64,000 bases of DNA from Marinomonas balearica (GCF_004362145.1 NZ_SNXC01000012.1:372001-436000); one strand, 5' to 3'. Shown: positions 8,616 through 18,223, counted from the first letter of the stretch. Numbers and translations are program-made. Notes: generated by a model from the sequence alone, not told the origin.

Positions 8616-9502
8616 TAGTCCAGATCCTTTAATTTAATAGGCGTGTTGCTTAGCGCAAAAAGTTCAGTTTCGATGGCAACGCCATTTTCCACACGATGAA
8701 GAGAAGAGGAATATTGATCGAGTATTTGTTCCGTGTTCTCTTGAGGCAGTGCTTCTAGTAACACCTTCCTTGCCATGTCTTCTCTATGGTTAAAAACATA
8801 CACCAAGGCCAAATTAAGGCGAGTCGAAATGGCCATGTTATTGTGTTTTGTTCTTAATAAACTAATGGCTTTTTGATGTTTTCCCAGAGCGAGCCACGTT
8901 AGAGATAAGTTATTGACCACCAATTTACTTGATGGGGATAAGTCGATGGCTTTTTGTAGATGTTTTAAGGCTTCAGGAAAGTTTCCCTGCTTATTTAAAA
9001 CAACGCCCATCCCATTCAATGCGACTACACTGTTTGGGTTGGCCTGAAGAGCGCATTGAAAATTAGAGGAAGCCTGTTCGAGCTGTGATAGCGCCAGATG
9101 AGCACGGCCCGTGCCGACGCAAATTGCCTGCGTTTGTTCCGAAGTTATGTTGCCATCTAACGCCAATTCTGCGCGCTTAAACAAGGCAATGGCCTCCAGT
9201 GGAGGCAAAAAAGACGCAGATATGCTGGCATATTCCAATACAAAAGCGCCTTCTAATTGGCCTTTTTCATCCATATTTTCGTAGACTTCATAAGCGGCTT
9301 TATAGCGGCCATTGTCTCTTAATAAATGTGCCAATTTTAACGCTTCTTCTGCACTTTCTGCTTCGTAGGGCGCGTTCTCTATCACTGGTTCGCCGTCTTT
9401 TATCACTTGGCTGGAGCACCCAGCGAGCATTACTAACAAGAGTGCGGTTGCGGTTAGAGCGCCAAAACGGAATGAATTGTGAGTGTTTTTTATCAGTGAC
9501 AT
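8615..9502 (-). CDS. tadD: TadD, TPR lipoprotein of the Tad system
   Basis: 295 residues with a lipoprotein signal: a hydrophobic stretch ending LVMLAGC, so Cys29 is the likely lipidated residue. Downstream are several tetratricopeptide repeats, for example VVALNGMGVVLNKQGNFPEA and KLVVNNLSLTWLALGKHQKA. TadD is an envelope lipoprotein thought to assist secretin or pilus assembly. It lies two bases after tadC and overlaps tadE. Length and position fit the tad family order. Confidence 0.85.
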   Translation of the reverse strand: MSLIKNTHNSFRFGALTATALLLVMLAGCSSQVIKDGEPVIENAPYEAESAEEALKLAHLLRDNGRYKAAYEVYENMDEKGQLEGAFVLEYASISASFLPPLEAIALFKRAELALDGNITSEQTQAICVGTGRAHLALSQLEQASSNFQCALQANPNSVVALNGMGVVLNKQGNFPEALKHLQKAIDLSPSSKLVVNNLSLTWLALGKHQKAISLLRTKHNNMAISTRLNLALVYVFNHREDMARKVLLEALPQENTEQILDQYSSSLHRVENGVAIETELFALSNTPIKLKDLD

Positions 9503-9504
9503 TG

Positions 9505-10455
9505 TTAACTTCCTAGCATACGGATAATGCGAATCATGGCGGGCGTTCCCATCATGGCGATTACGGGAGGTAAAATGAAAACCATCAGCGGGACACTTAA
9601 TTGAGCCGGTAACTTTCCCGCTTTCTCTTCCAACTCTAAAACCATGTTTTTTCTACTTTCTACCGAAATGGTACGTAGAGCCTGAGACAGGGGAGTGCCG
9701 TAACGTTCTGCTTGTATCAAGGTCGATACCATGGCTGCGACGTTATCGACACCACAGCGGTCGGCCAAATTCATTAACGCTTTTGATCGATCACTGAGAA
9801 TTTGTAATTCAGCATGGGTATAACCGATCTCTTCGGCCAATTCCGGTGAGGAAAAAGCCAGTTCTTTAGAAACGGTTTTAAAAATACGCCCTAGGGGCAA
9901 ACCTGCTTCCGCGCAAATGACCATCAAATCCAATGCATCCGGTAAACTGGATGACAATTTTCCTCCACGGCTGGCTGCGCGCATTTTTAACCAGATTTCT
10001 GCACTGAATGACGATAAAAAGAGAATGATCAAACTGCCTGCTAAAGCGCTTAAGCTGAGTCGGTCGCCTTTTTCTAATACAAAAAAGACAAACATTACCG
10101 ACAAGAAAAGACCCACTGCCAACTTGCCGAAGGTATAAAGTCCTAAGGATTGAGAATGTCTTAACCCCGCCATCAACAATAACTTTCTCGTTGCAAAACG
10201 ATCGCTTTCGGTTCCGGCCAATTCTTGGCCGATACGATCGATAGGAGCCAAGCATTTACGCCACCATGAGGAACTCATTTCGGCTTCAACCAAAAGCGAC
10301 GCTTCGTGTGCTGTAGTAGAAGCATTATCTTGCTGTGACGCCAACCGCTCGGCCAACGTCTTAGGTTTGGTTCGCACATACAGAGCCAGTAAAACCATGC
10401 CCGCAGCGCACAGTAAAAAACCTATGAGTGCTGGGAGTATCATCTGTTCGTTCAT
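9505..10455 (-). CDS. tadC: TadC, inner-membrane platform protein (GspF domain)
   Basis: 316 residues with N-terminal, central and C-terminal membrane helices and a cytoplasmic GspF/T2SSF domain, roughly residues 165-290, beginning LPDALDLMVICAEAGLPLGR. TadB and TadC form the membrane platform that couples the TadA ATPase to Flp pilin polymerisation. The start overlaps the tadB stop by four bases (ATGA), so the pair are translationally coupled, the usual arrangement. Confidence 0.92.
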   Translation of the reverse strand: MNEQMILPALIGFLLCAAGMVLLALYVRTKPKTLAERLASQQDNASTTAHEASLLVEAEMSSSWWRKCLAPIDRIGQELAGTESDRFATRKLLLMAGLRHSQSLGLYTFGKLAVGLFLSVMFVFFVLEKGDRLSLSALAGSLIILFLSSFSAEIWLKMRAASRGGKLSSSLPDALDLMVICAEAGLPLGRIFKTVSKELAFSSPELAEEIGYTHAELQILSDRSKALMNLADRCGVDNVAAMVSTLIQAERYGTPLSQALRTISVESRKNMVLELEEKAGKLPAQLSVPLMVFILPPVIAMMGTPAMIRIIRMLGS

Positions 10456-11435
10456 CGAATCACCCGTTTGATCATAAAGTGCGTAATTGCCAATCCAGTC
10501 AGAACGCTGCCAAACGCATAGATCAAGACACTGTTTCCCGTGGGGTCGCTTAGCAAAAACTGAAAATCTTTGGGAGAATTGAAATACATATAGGCTAAGG
10601 ATAAAGGCGCTAGCATTGCCACAATAACAGCAGACGCTCTCACTTCTGACGTTTTGGCGCGGATTTTCAGAGCCAATTCATGACGTTCGCGTAATGTTTC
10701 AGAAAGACGCTCTAACGTATCACTCAGTCGTCCCCCGGCTTCTTGGTTAATCACCAAAATGACCGCAAAAAATCGATATTCATTAAGAGGCACGCGGATG
10801 GCGGAATCTTGCATTGCTTGACGCAATGACAACCCTAGCGACAGCCATTTATCAATGAGGGCAAGTTCTTTTGCCAAGGGACCCGGTAAGTTGTTTGCAA
10901 TGAGTCCAAATGCGTTGGTTGCAGGTACGCCCGCTTTTACGACACGTACAATGGAATCAATGGCCTGTGGTAAGTTTTGCTTAAATTCTTTTAAATGCTT
11001 CCCCATCGCATTGCGGTACAACAAAAAAATTAGGGCGAAAAAGAACCCTAAGGACAACAACACACTGGCTCCAATGGGGAATTGACTGCTTTTGCCCAAG
11101 GTAAAACCCAGCAGCAAACAAGGTGTGGCTAATAGTGTGGCTCTAGAGCGCCATTTTTCTTGCCAACCGAGCAAGGAAAAATCGAGCCAAATACGGTTGA
11201 TCCAGCCACCGATAATAGGCAAATCAAACCAAAACGATTCTGCATTGTTTCGCTTAATGTTCATAGACTCTTCAACGGCAGCACGTTGGTTCATGGTTAA
11301 TTGCTGCTTCAATGAAGTCAGAAAGGCTTCGCTCTGTTTCGCTTTCTTGCGACTTTGAACGCCTAAATAGACCAGTAAAAATGCACCGAGAATTAAGCTG
11401 AAAATTACAACGGGAAGCAGGTTAAATGCGCTCAT
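10452..11435 (-). CDS. tadB: TadB, inner-membrane platform protein (GspF domain)
   Basis: 327 residues with an N-terminal helix (LLPVVIFSLILGAFLLVYLG), two helices around residues 100-140, a GspF/T2SSF domain from about 150 (LPQAIDSIVRVVKAGVPATN, later NQEAGGRLSDTLERLSETLR), and two C-terminal helices. It is the partner of TadC in the pilus platform. It starts directly after the tadA stop and overlaps tadC by four bases. All expected elements are present and no truncation is seen. Confidence 0.92.
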   Translation of the reverse strand: MSAFNLLPVVIFSLILGAFLLVYLGVQSRKKAKQSEAFLTSLKQQLTMNQRAAVEESMNIKRNNAESFWFDLPIIGGWINRIWLDFSLLGWQEKWRSRATLLATPCLLLGFTLGKSSQFPIGASVLLSLGFFFALIFLLYRNAMGKHLKEFKQNLPQAIDSIVRVVKAGVPATNAFGLIANNLPGPLAKELALIDKWLSLGLSLRQAMQDSAIRVPLNEYRFFAVILVINQEAGGRLSDTLERLSETLRERHELALKIRAKTSEVRASAVIVAMLAPLSLAYMYFNSPKDFQFLLSDPTGNSVLIYAFGSVLTGLAITHFMIKRVIR

Positions 11436-12803
11436 TTACTCAACGTCCTGAAAATAATGAGAATGAGTGGCATAGAACGCGGGCCGTTGACCTGAGGATA
11501 CAAATTCCCCGACAATTTTACCCAACGAATCAACGCTGTCAGTTCGAAAGCCGAATATTTCTTGAGTTTGAATGACATCGTCTTCCATACCACACACTTC
11601 TGTCACAGAAACAATTCGACGAGAGCCATCTCGCATTCTTTCAACTTGTACAACCAAATCGACCGCACTCGCGATTTGTCGTCGTATGGCTTCTTGCGGC
11701 AACTGCATTCCCGCCATCATCACCATATTTTCAAGCCGCATAATGGCGTCGCGTGGGGTGTTTGCATGTACCGTACAAAGCGAGCCGTCATGCCCGGTGT
11801 TCATGGCTTGTAGCATGTCAAAGCTTTCGCCACCTCGTACCTCACCCAAAATAATACGATCTGGTCGCATCCGTAACGCATTTCGCACTAAATCGCGTTG
11901 ATCTACTTTCCCGGTTCCTTCCGCGCTGACAGGGCGCGTTTCTAAGCGCACCACGTGAATTTGTTGCAATTGAAGTTCGGCTGCATCTTCAATTGTGATG
12001 ATTCGATCATCACCGCTGATCTCTTGAGATAAGGCGTTAAGAAGTGTCGTTTTACCTGCGCCCGTTCCGCCAGAAACAATGATGTTTAATTTACCCTGCA
12101 TCGCTCTGCGCAGCACTGTCACCATACCAGTAGATAGGGCGTTTCCGCTTTCTAACACTTCTAATGACATGTTGCGGCGCATGAATTTCCGTATCGAAAT
12201 TGACGTGCCATCAATCGCAAGAGGGTGCGTGATTATATTGACTCGACTGCCGTCCGCCAGACGTGCATCCACCATGGGTTGAGTTTCATCGATACGGCGG
12301 CCAACGGCTGCGGCAATCCGTTGCGCAATGTTCAATACATGCTCTTCGTCAATAAATCGGATGGTCGATAACTCAAGCTTTCCGTAGCGTTCAATGAACA
12401 CTTGTCCAGCACCGTTTACCAAAATATCGTTCACGGAATCATCGGCCAATAAAGGTTCAATTGGACCTATTCCAATCATTTCATGAAACATTTCACGGCA
12501 AATGGTTTGCTCATCATCGAGTGATAACTGCAATCGGTTGTGGTCTGAAATGCCTCGAATGATCGATTCAATTTGTTGATTCAGTTGCTCGTGGCTTAGA
12601 GTGGCCGCTTTAACGGGGTCAATTTGCTCGTAGAGTTTCTGGCGAATCAAACGTTTATTCTTATAGTTTAAGTCGCTGGACTCATCTGCCATTTTAGACC
12701 GTGAAATTGGCTGATCATGCGGCTTGTCTGTGCTCCCCGATGGAGAGTGTTCGGGCGCTTTCTTTACCGTTTGCTTTTCTTTTAAAGCCGACTTAATGAT
12801 CAC
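11436..12803 (-). CDS. tadA: TadA/CpaF secretion ATPase
   Basis: 455 residues. This is a VirB11/GspE-type hexameric ATPase that powers Flp pilus assembly at the cytoplasmic face of the membrane. It has a Walker A GGTGAGKT at about 245-252, an Asp box ITIEDAAELQL, a Walker B region DRIILGEVRGGE, and a His box TGHDGSLCTVHAN. The N-terminal domain contains GIGPIEPLLADDSVNDILVN, typical of CpaF. An additional polar N-terminal stretch of about 45 residues is Ser/Lys-rich. It overlaps tadZ by four bases and abuts tadB. Confidence 0.95.
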   Translation of the reverse strand: MIIKSALKEKQTVKKAPEHSPSGSTDKPHDQPISRSKMADESSDLNYKNKRLIRQKLYEQIDPVKAATLSHEQLNQQIESIIRGISDHNRLQLSLDDEQTICREMFHEMIGIGPIEPLLADDSVNDILVNGAGQVFIERYGKLELSTIRFIDEEHVLNIAQRIAAAVGRRIDETQPMVDARLADGSRVNIITHPLAIDGTSISIRKFMRRNMSLEVLESGNALSTGMVTVLRRAMQGKLNIIVSGGTGAGKTTLLNALSQEISGDDRIITIEDAAELQLQQIHVVRLETRPVSAEGTGKVDQRDLVRNALRMRPDRIILGEVRGGESFDMLQAMNTGHDGSLCTVHANTPRDAIMRLENMVMMAGMQLPQEAIRRQIASAVDLVVQVERMRDGSRRIVSVTEVCGMEDDVIQTQEIFGFRTDSVDSLGKIVGEFVSSGQRPAFYATHSHYFQDVE

Positions 12804-14044
12804 AATCGTGCTCCTTTCAGGCGCAGCTTCTTGCTTGTGTTATTTGGTCGAAGTTTACTCAAAAAAGACGCCATAAAAGGGAGCGAAGAGGAGAGTTCTT
12901 GAGGTTCTTTCCCACATGCCAGATCCGTAAGGTGCAGCAAATGTCGTGTTAATTCAGGGAACGCGTCAAATGACAATTTACCTTGCAGTAGACTTTTACT
13001 TAAGCCTCCCCCAACAAAGGGCAGCTGCATGTCGATTTTTCGTCCCACAAATTCTTCAAAAGCGGTTTGAGTAATCACATCGACATTCTGTTGGCGACAG
13101 GTATTGCGTACTAATAAAATGCGCTGACCGTTTGACTCATCTCCGATTTCGTTGAGTAATCTCAGGGTATTTCTCGCATCGGCCACGGTCAGATCAACCA
13201 GAATAATTCGGGCCTGGCTGTGCTTTAAGACTTCCAATGATCCATAGGGTTGAGAAGAAGGTAAATCCCAAATCACTTGATTAAATATACGGCACAGCCC
13301 CGCCCCTAACAGCAACAGCTGATCGGTATCGTCGATGTCTTTTGCTTGATAGTTTGGTTGTTGTGCCAGTAGGCTCAAGCGACCGTCAATTTCTGTCATA
13401 GAGCGTTCTAGCAAACGAGAATCGATCTTGTCGGTCTGTAATACGCTGTCTAAGCCAGACTCGCCTTGCGCGCCTAGCATCAGATCAAGACAGCCATTTT
13501 TACGGTCAAAATCGACTAAAGCTGATTTAAAGTAGCGTTGATTTGAAAGCAGCCTCCCCAAAGCATAGGCAACGAGTGATGTGCCGATTCCACCTGAAGA
13601 GCCTGTGACAGAAATAGTGCGACCTGTGCCGAACGATTCACTTTCGTCGCCTCTGCGTGCCTTCTGGATCATTTTGGCCATCATGTCTAAAGGAGCGGGT
13701 TTCACCAAGTAATCAAACACCCCAATGGAGAGCAATGCGCGATATTGATCAATACTCTGATCTGACCCCACGACAATCAGTTTGCTGGTGGGACTTGTTC
13801 GCTCTATCAGTTCGGCCACGGCGAGCAAAGGCGTGTTCACTTTATCGATATCCGCAAAAATAAGATGAGGAATGGCGTTGTGCTTACACCACTCATTAGC
13901 CGCTGAAATACCACCAGAATGCACCACATCACTGGCGTACCCCAGCCTCACCAAACGATCACAGACGGCCGCTTTTTCTTCTTTTTGCGCAGTAAAATAG
14001 ACGATTGAAGCCGCTTTCTCAGTTTGCATGTTTATATCACTCAT
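12800..14044 (-). CDS. tadZ: TadZ/CpaE localisation ATPase
   Basis: 414 residues. The N-terminal part resembles a receiver-like domain (IVYFTAQKEEKAAV, then SIGVFDYLVKPAPL). The C-terminal MinD/ParA-like domain has a degenerate P-loop, ISVTGSSGGIGTS, lacking the usual lysines; this form is common in CpaE/TadZ proteins. TadZ is known to mark the cell pole for Tad assembly. A GGAGATG ribosome site precedes the ATG. It lies 15 bp after cpaD and overlaps tadA by four bases. Confidence 0.88.
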   Translation of the reverse strand: MSDINMQTEKAASIVYFTAQKEEKAAVCDRLVRLGYASDVVHSGGISAANEWCKHNAIPHLIFADIDKVNTPLLAVAELIERTSPTSKLIVVGSDQSIDQYRALLSIGVFDYLVKPAPLDMMAKMIQKARRGDESESFGTGRTISVTGSSGGIGTSLVAYALGRLLSNQRYFKSALVDFDRKNGCLDLMLGAQGESGLDSVLQTDKIDSRLLERSMTEIDGRLSLLAQQPNYQAKDIDDTDQLLLLGAGLCRIFNQVIWDLPSSQPYGSLEVLKHSQARIILVDLTVADARNTLRLLNEIGDESNGQRILLVRNTCRQQNVDVITQTAFEEFVGRKIDMQLPFVGGGLSKSLLQGKLSFDAFPELTRHLLHLTDLACGKEPQELSSSLPFMASFLSKLRPNNTSKKLRLKGARL

Positions 14045-14059
14045 CTTGCATCTCCAAGC

Positions 14060-14734
14060 TTAGTCTTCATTGAAATCGATATCTAAAAGCGGTGTCACGT
14101 CAGATTCGTGATAACGTGTCATCGCTTCAACAGCATGAACACCATCAGCGTCATCCAGTGTCCTGCCACGAATGAGATCACGAGGGTCGGAAACCATCTG
14201 CGCAATATTGGCTCGATTGGCACACCCCAGTGTTCCAATTGACTCATATGAATGTACTGACCAAGCTTGTGAATCCTCAATGCTGCAATCCTTTGTCACT
14301 ACCACCATGGCTTCAGAGGTGAGCGACAGATCCCACTTGTCTTGTTTATCGTTTTCTAAATCAGGCTCGGTGGTCGTGGCTTGGTATTGAATGGGCAAAA
14401 TCTTGAGCTTGCTTTCCTGAGCACCCAGCGACAACAACGAATCTTTTAAATGCGAAGCGAATACATTGCCTTTGTCCGTATAAGGCTGGAGCCTAATGAC
14501 TTGGCTGGATAAACGCCCTTGGTTTCGTAACAAAGCATTCACACCGTCAAGAGCAGACTTTTTTAAACTCCCGTTTTCTTGTAACTGCAATGAAATAGAC
14601 GAAACCGTTGGCTTTACGACAAACGCTGGAGTGCCTTTTTCCGCTTCAGAAGAACCATTTCGTAGACGATGAACGGTGTGATCACAGCCACTTAAAAAAA
14701 GTAAAAACACAATACTTATGGAAAAAATACGCAT
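14060..14734 (-). CDS. CpaD-family Tad lipoprotein (RcpB position)
   Basis: 224 residues. A hydrophobic signal ends FLLFLSGC, giving a lipidated Cys17. The conserved CpaD block is visible near the C-terminus: LGCANRANIAQMVSDPRDLI, matching the family pattern GCanxxNlaxmvxDPxDL. CpaD-like proteins are outer-membrane-associated lipoproteins needed for secretin stability in Tad systems. It lies between the secretin gene and tadZ, the expected place. Sequence outside the block is divergent, so I give no gene symbol. Confidence 0.82.
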   Translation of the reverse strand: MRIFSISIVFLLFLSGCDHTVHRLRNGSSEAEKGTPAFVVKPTVSSISLQLQENGSLKKSALDGVNALLRNQGRLSSQVIRLQPYTDKGNVFASHLKDSLLSLGAQESKLKILPIQYQATTTEPDLENDKQDKWDLSLTSEAMVVVTKDCSIEDSQAWSVHSYESIGTLGCANRANIAQMVSDPRDLIRGRTLDDADGVHAVEAMTRYHESDVTPLLDIDFNED

Positions 14735-14750
14735 ACTAGAACCCTCTTGA

Positions 14751-16145
14751 TCAATATAAATAACCGGCCGATGCTAAAGGCGGTAAATGCGCGTCAATCG
14801 TGCTGATGCCTTGTGCCGGGGATTGAAGATTGTTGGCTGACGTAGGTTCGACAATATACGCCGTTGCAATAATGACCAGCTCCGTTTCTTCCTTTTGATT
14901 TAGTTCCGTTTCAAACATGCGTCCTAGTACGGGAATACTGCGTAAGCCAGGGACGCCGCTTACCGTTTGACTGACACTGCTTCGAAGCATCCCGGCCAGC
15001 GCAAAACTTTGACCACTGGCAAGCTCAACGGTGGTATTCGCCCGTCGAACTTTAAAGGCTGGAATTGTTGTGCCATTAAGTACAACGGATCCATCATCCG
15101 ATAGGTCACTGACTTCAGGGGCAATGTGCAAACTGATTCGATTGGGCGATAGGAGTGTTGGCGTCATGCGCATAATGACCCCATATTGTTTATATTCAAT
15201 GGTTACGCTGTTGTTGGTCTGAATCACGATAGGCACTTCTCCGCCCACCGCAAATCCCGCTGTTTCACCCGACATGGCGGTCAAGTTAGGCTCTGCTAAA
15301 ATACTCGCCATTCCATCATTAGAAAGCGCTGAAAGTACGCCACCCACGTCGCCTATGGTGCCGCCCAACACCCCCAAGGAGAGACCACTTCCATCGAAGA
15401 CACCTGTTGAGGCATCGAATAAGCTACTGCCGTTACGGATAAAACCTGTGTTGTTGTCAAACAATGTATCCCAACTAAACCCTAAGGCGTGAGTTAGGCT
15501 ACGAGACACTTCAACGATTCGAACGCTGATGTTCACTTGCGAGGACAAGGCAACTTTAAGCTGATTAACAATTCGTAGGCTTTGGTTGCCCTGACCGCCC
15601 TGACCGCCCCGACCGTTTGCTGATGTGCTGGCCCCCAGATACGACTCCACACTGCTAATGACTTGTTTGGCTTGCTGCGGAGTTTGAACGGTTCCTCGAA
15701 CAATTAATCCTTTATCTGTTGCTGGACCGACCTGAACTTCTGTTCCGGGAACCTCTTTTGCGACCTGACGGGTTAATCCCTCTAAGTCATAACCTGATGT
15801 TAACGTCACCGCAATAATCACATCGTTGTTTTCATCTAATGCATATAAGGTTGTGTCCCCCGGTGCTTTGGCAAACACGAAGACATTATCCGGTGAAGGC
15901 ATTTGGAAGCTGGCCACTTCTGGATTGGCGATCAATACCTTTGACGCGGCTTTTGGCAAATTAAGCAATGTGCCTTGGTTGACGTGCAGCTTAACTTGAC
16001 CACTGACAGCAACTTCTTCGAATCGAGACTCGGCGATACGACTATTGTTATCAGCGGGTTGTTCCACATCATAGGTGGCAAAAGCGAGCGTTGACTGAAC
16101 GCTGCAAACGGCAAACAATGTTAAAAAATAGTATTTGGAAAACAT
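14751..16145 (-). CDS. rcpA: RcpA/CpaC outer-membrane secretin of the Tad pilus
   Basis: About 464 residues. A signal peptide at the start is followed by a BON-like N-domain (VSGQVKLHVNQGTLLNLPKA), then a Gly/Gln-rich linker. The secretin domain holds GGEVPIVIQTNNSVTIEYKQ and YGVIMRMTPTLLSPNRISLH, ending with LRSIPVLGRMFETE. It forms the outer-membrane ring through which the Flp pilus passes. The ATG at 16145 is preferred over an in-frame TTG one codon upstream. It is flanked by cpaB and cpaD as in other tad loci. Confidence 0.92.
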   Translation of the reverse strand: MFSKYYFLTLFAVCSVQSTLAFATYDVEQPADNNSRIAESRFEEVAVSGQVKLHVNQGTLLNLPKAASKVLIANPEVASFQMPSPDNVFVFAKAPGDTTLYALDENNDVIIAVTLTSGYDLEGLTRQVAKEVPGTEVQVGPATDKGLIVRGTVQTPQQAKQVISSVESYLGASTSANGRGGQGGQGNQSLRIVNQLKVALSSQVNISVRIVEVSRSLTHALGFSWDTLFDNNTGFIRNGSSLFDASTGVFDGSGLSLGVLGGTIGDVGGVLSALSNDGMASILAEPNLTAMSGETAGFAVGGEVPIVIQTNNSVTIEYKQYGVIMRMTPTLLSPNRISLHIAPEVSDLSDDGSVVLNGTTIPAFKVRRANTTVELASGQSFALAGMLRSSVSQTVSGVPGLRSIPVLGRMFETELNQKEETELVIIATAYIVEPTSANNLQSPAQGISTIDAHLPPLASAGYLY

Positions 16146-16192
16146 CAAAAAAATTCCATTGTAAAATTAACTAGGCGGTTCATGAGCCGCAC

Positions 16193-17140
16193 TTAATTCA
16201 TGAATTCTGCGGTATCTTGCTCTTCTCCTCGGAACATCAACACAGAGGTCATATCGTCGTCTTCCATTGGTTTGAAGCTGTCATAAATGTCAGTCACTTG
16301 TCCTAACGTGGTGACTTCACTTTGAGATTCTTTTGAATCTTTTTCAGGGGAGGTAGACAAGGCAAGGTCTTGACCTTGAACGCTTCTTAGCGCTAATTGT
16401 AATATCCCGACTTCGCGCGCAACGGTGAGCCGCTCAACGTCTTTGGGAAGCACTTCTAACGTGACGGTTTCGTAGGATTTACGCTTGTTTGAATCGGTTT
16501 TCTTCTCTTTCTTTGATTCGACTTTCTGTACTTTTTCTCGAAAGGCGTCCAGTGTGCCGTTCAGTGATAAGACACGGACATTTCGCAACAAGGTTTGCGA
16601 GGCCAATTTTGGAAGCTTAATGGTCGCGAGTGGATTGTTATTAGCCCCTTGCTCATAATCTCGTTTTAAACTCAAAATCACATCGACACGATCGCCACCT
16701 GAGATTAACCCTGCATTACTCGTTACTACATCAGCTGGTATCGCCACCGCTCTCATTCCCGGCTTTAATACTGATGCAATGAATCCAGGCTCACCCGGAG
16801 ATACCAGCAAGTCGCTTTCTAATTCTGTTCCGGCTGGAATCGGTTGCGTTACGGTCGCGCCGTACAGTTGACTTTTTTCATCCAACCCTTTTAGGAAAAA
16901 AGCATCTTCTGGATACTGTTTGTCTGCAGCTCGCCATTCGATGGACGTTGCGTTCATAAAGTCCCCCGGCCTTAACGTATTTGACGCCACTAGCACCGCG
17001 CGATAATTGGGCTTTTTCGGCACAACTTTAGTTACCGTTTTTGGCGGTGGCTCTGAGGTCAAAAGAGCGCTACCAAGAAGCGCACCGCCTAATGCGAAAA
17101 TCAGCGCACCAGACACGAAAAAAACAGATGAAGCTTTCAT
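16193..17140 (-). CDS. rcpC: RcpC/CpaB, Tad pilus assembly protein
   Basis: 315 residues. One N-terminal helix (VFFVSGALIFALGGALLGSA) anchors the protein. A SAF domain follows (YRAVLVASNTLRPGDFMNAT), then the CpaB core with LKPGMRAVAIPADVVTSNAG and GGDRVDVILSL. A Lys-rich insertion (KVESKKEKKTDSNKRK) lies near residue 215. CpaB/RcpC is periplasmic and associates with the secretin. The position between tadV and rcpA is canonical. Confidence 0.92.
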   Translation of the reverse strand: MKASSVFFVSGALIFALGGALLGSALLTSEPPPKTVTKVVPKKPNYRAVLVASNTLRPGDFMNATSIEWRAADKQYPEDAFFLKGLDEKSQLYGATVTQPIPAGTELESDLLVSPGEPGFIASVLKPGMRAVAIPADVVTSNAGLISGGDRVDVILSLKRDYEQGANNNPLATIKLPKLASQTLLRNVRVLSLNGTLDAFREKVQKVESKKEKKTDSNKRKSYETVTLEVLPKDVERLTVAREVGILQLALRSVQGQDLALSTSPEKDSKESQSEVTTLGQVTDIYDSFKPMEDDDMTSVLMFRGEEQDTAEFMN

Positions 17141-17158
17141 TTAACAATCTCTCTTGTG

Positions 17159-17719
17159 TTAACGAAATAAGGGGCTTATGAGGACGTAAAAATAACCAAC
17201 CGATATGGCCAGTCCATAGGGCAGTCCTTTCACTCCTTCACGTGAGAACGCGATAGGAGCCGGGATTTTGAAACTTGGATATCGTTCTGAAAGCTGCAAT
17301 ATGGCTTTCGCGCCAGCAAGCTCGATGAGCGAAATAAACGGCAAAAACAAGGCCAGCACGCCGCCCGCTAACGCCGTCACTACTAAAAACGTCAGCTGCT
17401 GCTCAACGCCTACCCATAAGCATAAAATTGACATCAACTTAACGTCTCCTGCACCCATTTGACCGACCAAGAACAAGCAGAACCCCACCAGTAAAACGCC
17501 GACAGCCCCCAAACTCGTATAACCAAAATCCGCTAATAGCGCAGATCTATTTTCGTCTGATGTGATCAAAGATAGGGCGGCAGAAACCAGCCAAAGCACC
17601 AACAGCATCAACACCAAACGATTGTGTATACGTCGGTAAAATAGATCCGTCACAATGACCCACAAAGAGGCAAACGTCAGGATGACTGGCATGGCGAAAT
17701 CAAACATGAAGGGCGTCAA
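17159..17719 (-). CDS. tadV: TadV/CpaA prepilin peptidase
   Basis: 186 residues and polytopic. Catalytic aspartates of the A24 family are visible: Asp25 in VTDLFYRRIHNRL and Asp92 in GAGDVKL. The enzyme cuts the leader from Flp and the TadE/F pseudopilins. The start is uncertain: the longest frame begins with TTG at 17719, close after an AGG, and an ATG at 17707 would shorten it by four residues. It follows the flp stop by four bases. Confidence 0.9.
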   Translation of the reverse strand: MTPFMFDFAMPVILTFASLWVIVTDLFYRRIHNRLVLMLLVLWLVSAALSLITSDENRSALLADFGYTSLGAVGVLLVGFCLFLVGQMGAGDVKLMSILCLWVGVEQQLTFLVVTALAGGVLALFLPFISLIELAGAKAILQLSERYPSFKIPAPIAFSREGVKGLPYGLAISVGYFYVLISPLFR

Positions 17720-17723
17720 TTGC

Positions 17724-17921
17724 CTATTCTGTGCCAGGGTTGTTGGTGTTTGTAATCTGATCGGCGATCGAAGAAAAACGATCTTTTAGTGCCGTTACAA
17801 ATACGCCGTCTGAACCAAATATGACACCGATGGCCGCCGCCATCGCCGCAGCAAGAATGCCGTACTCAATCGCCGTTACGCCGCGCTCGTCAGACAAAAA
17901 ACGTTTTATGCTTGATTTCAT
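17724..17921 (-). CDS. flp: Flp major pilin
   Basis: 65 residues with the class IVb prepilin hallmark: a short leader ending DERG, then VTAIEYGILAAAMAAAIGV. Cleavage is expected after Gly14, leaving Glu at +5 and Tyr at +6, the Flp motif. A single hydrophobic helix is followed by a short polar tail. The ATG has a GAGAGGAAG ribosome site. It is the first gene of the tad operon and the only flp copy in the window. The mature protein would be about 51 residues. Confidence 0.95.
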   Translation of the reverse strand: MKSSIKRFLSDERGVTAIEYGILAAAMAAAIGVIFGSDGVFVTALKDRFSSIADQITNTNNPGTE

Positions 17922-17971
17922 TTCTTCCTCTCAATATCACAATAGTGGTTGTTCCTGAATCGAGACATATT

Positions 17972-17990
17972 AAGATTGATTCTCATTAGC
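17972..17990 (-). promoter_or_regulatory. Fur-box-like sequence upstream of flp
   Basis: Read on the minus strand, GCTAATGAGAATCAATCTT matches 14 of 19 positions of the Fur consensus GATAATGATAATCATTATC. It lies about 50 bp upstream of the flp start codon. The match is by eye only, and AT-rich DNA gives partial matches by chance. Confidence 0.4.
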
Positions 17991-18204
17991 GATACAATAG
18001 GCAAAGCATTAAGAATGCTTAATGAATACAGACTGGCTCTTGTTGCGTGGCCGTTGGTAGGATGAACCCCTGAATGTCACATAGGACAAGCAGGCACCAC
18101 ATTGAACGTTTACTGCTTGAAATATGGATTCTTTTTGAACAGTTAAGATTAAGTAACGAATGTGAAAGTTAAGTTATGTAACGCTAGGTAAAGATAATGT
18201 AGTT

Positions 18205-18223
18205 GATAATGATTATCGTTGAG
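18205..18223 (+). promoter_or_regulatory. Fur-box-like sequence upstream of the response regulator
   Basis: GATAATGATTATCGTTGAG matches 14 of 19 positions of the Fur consensus, including nine consecutive ones. A further GATAATG lies just upstream. It is about 80 bp before the ATG at 18301. Iron control of the pair is inferred, not shown. Confidence 0.45.
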
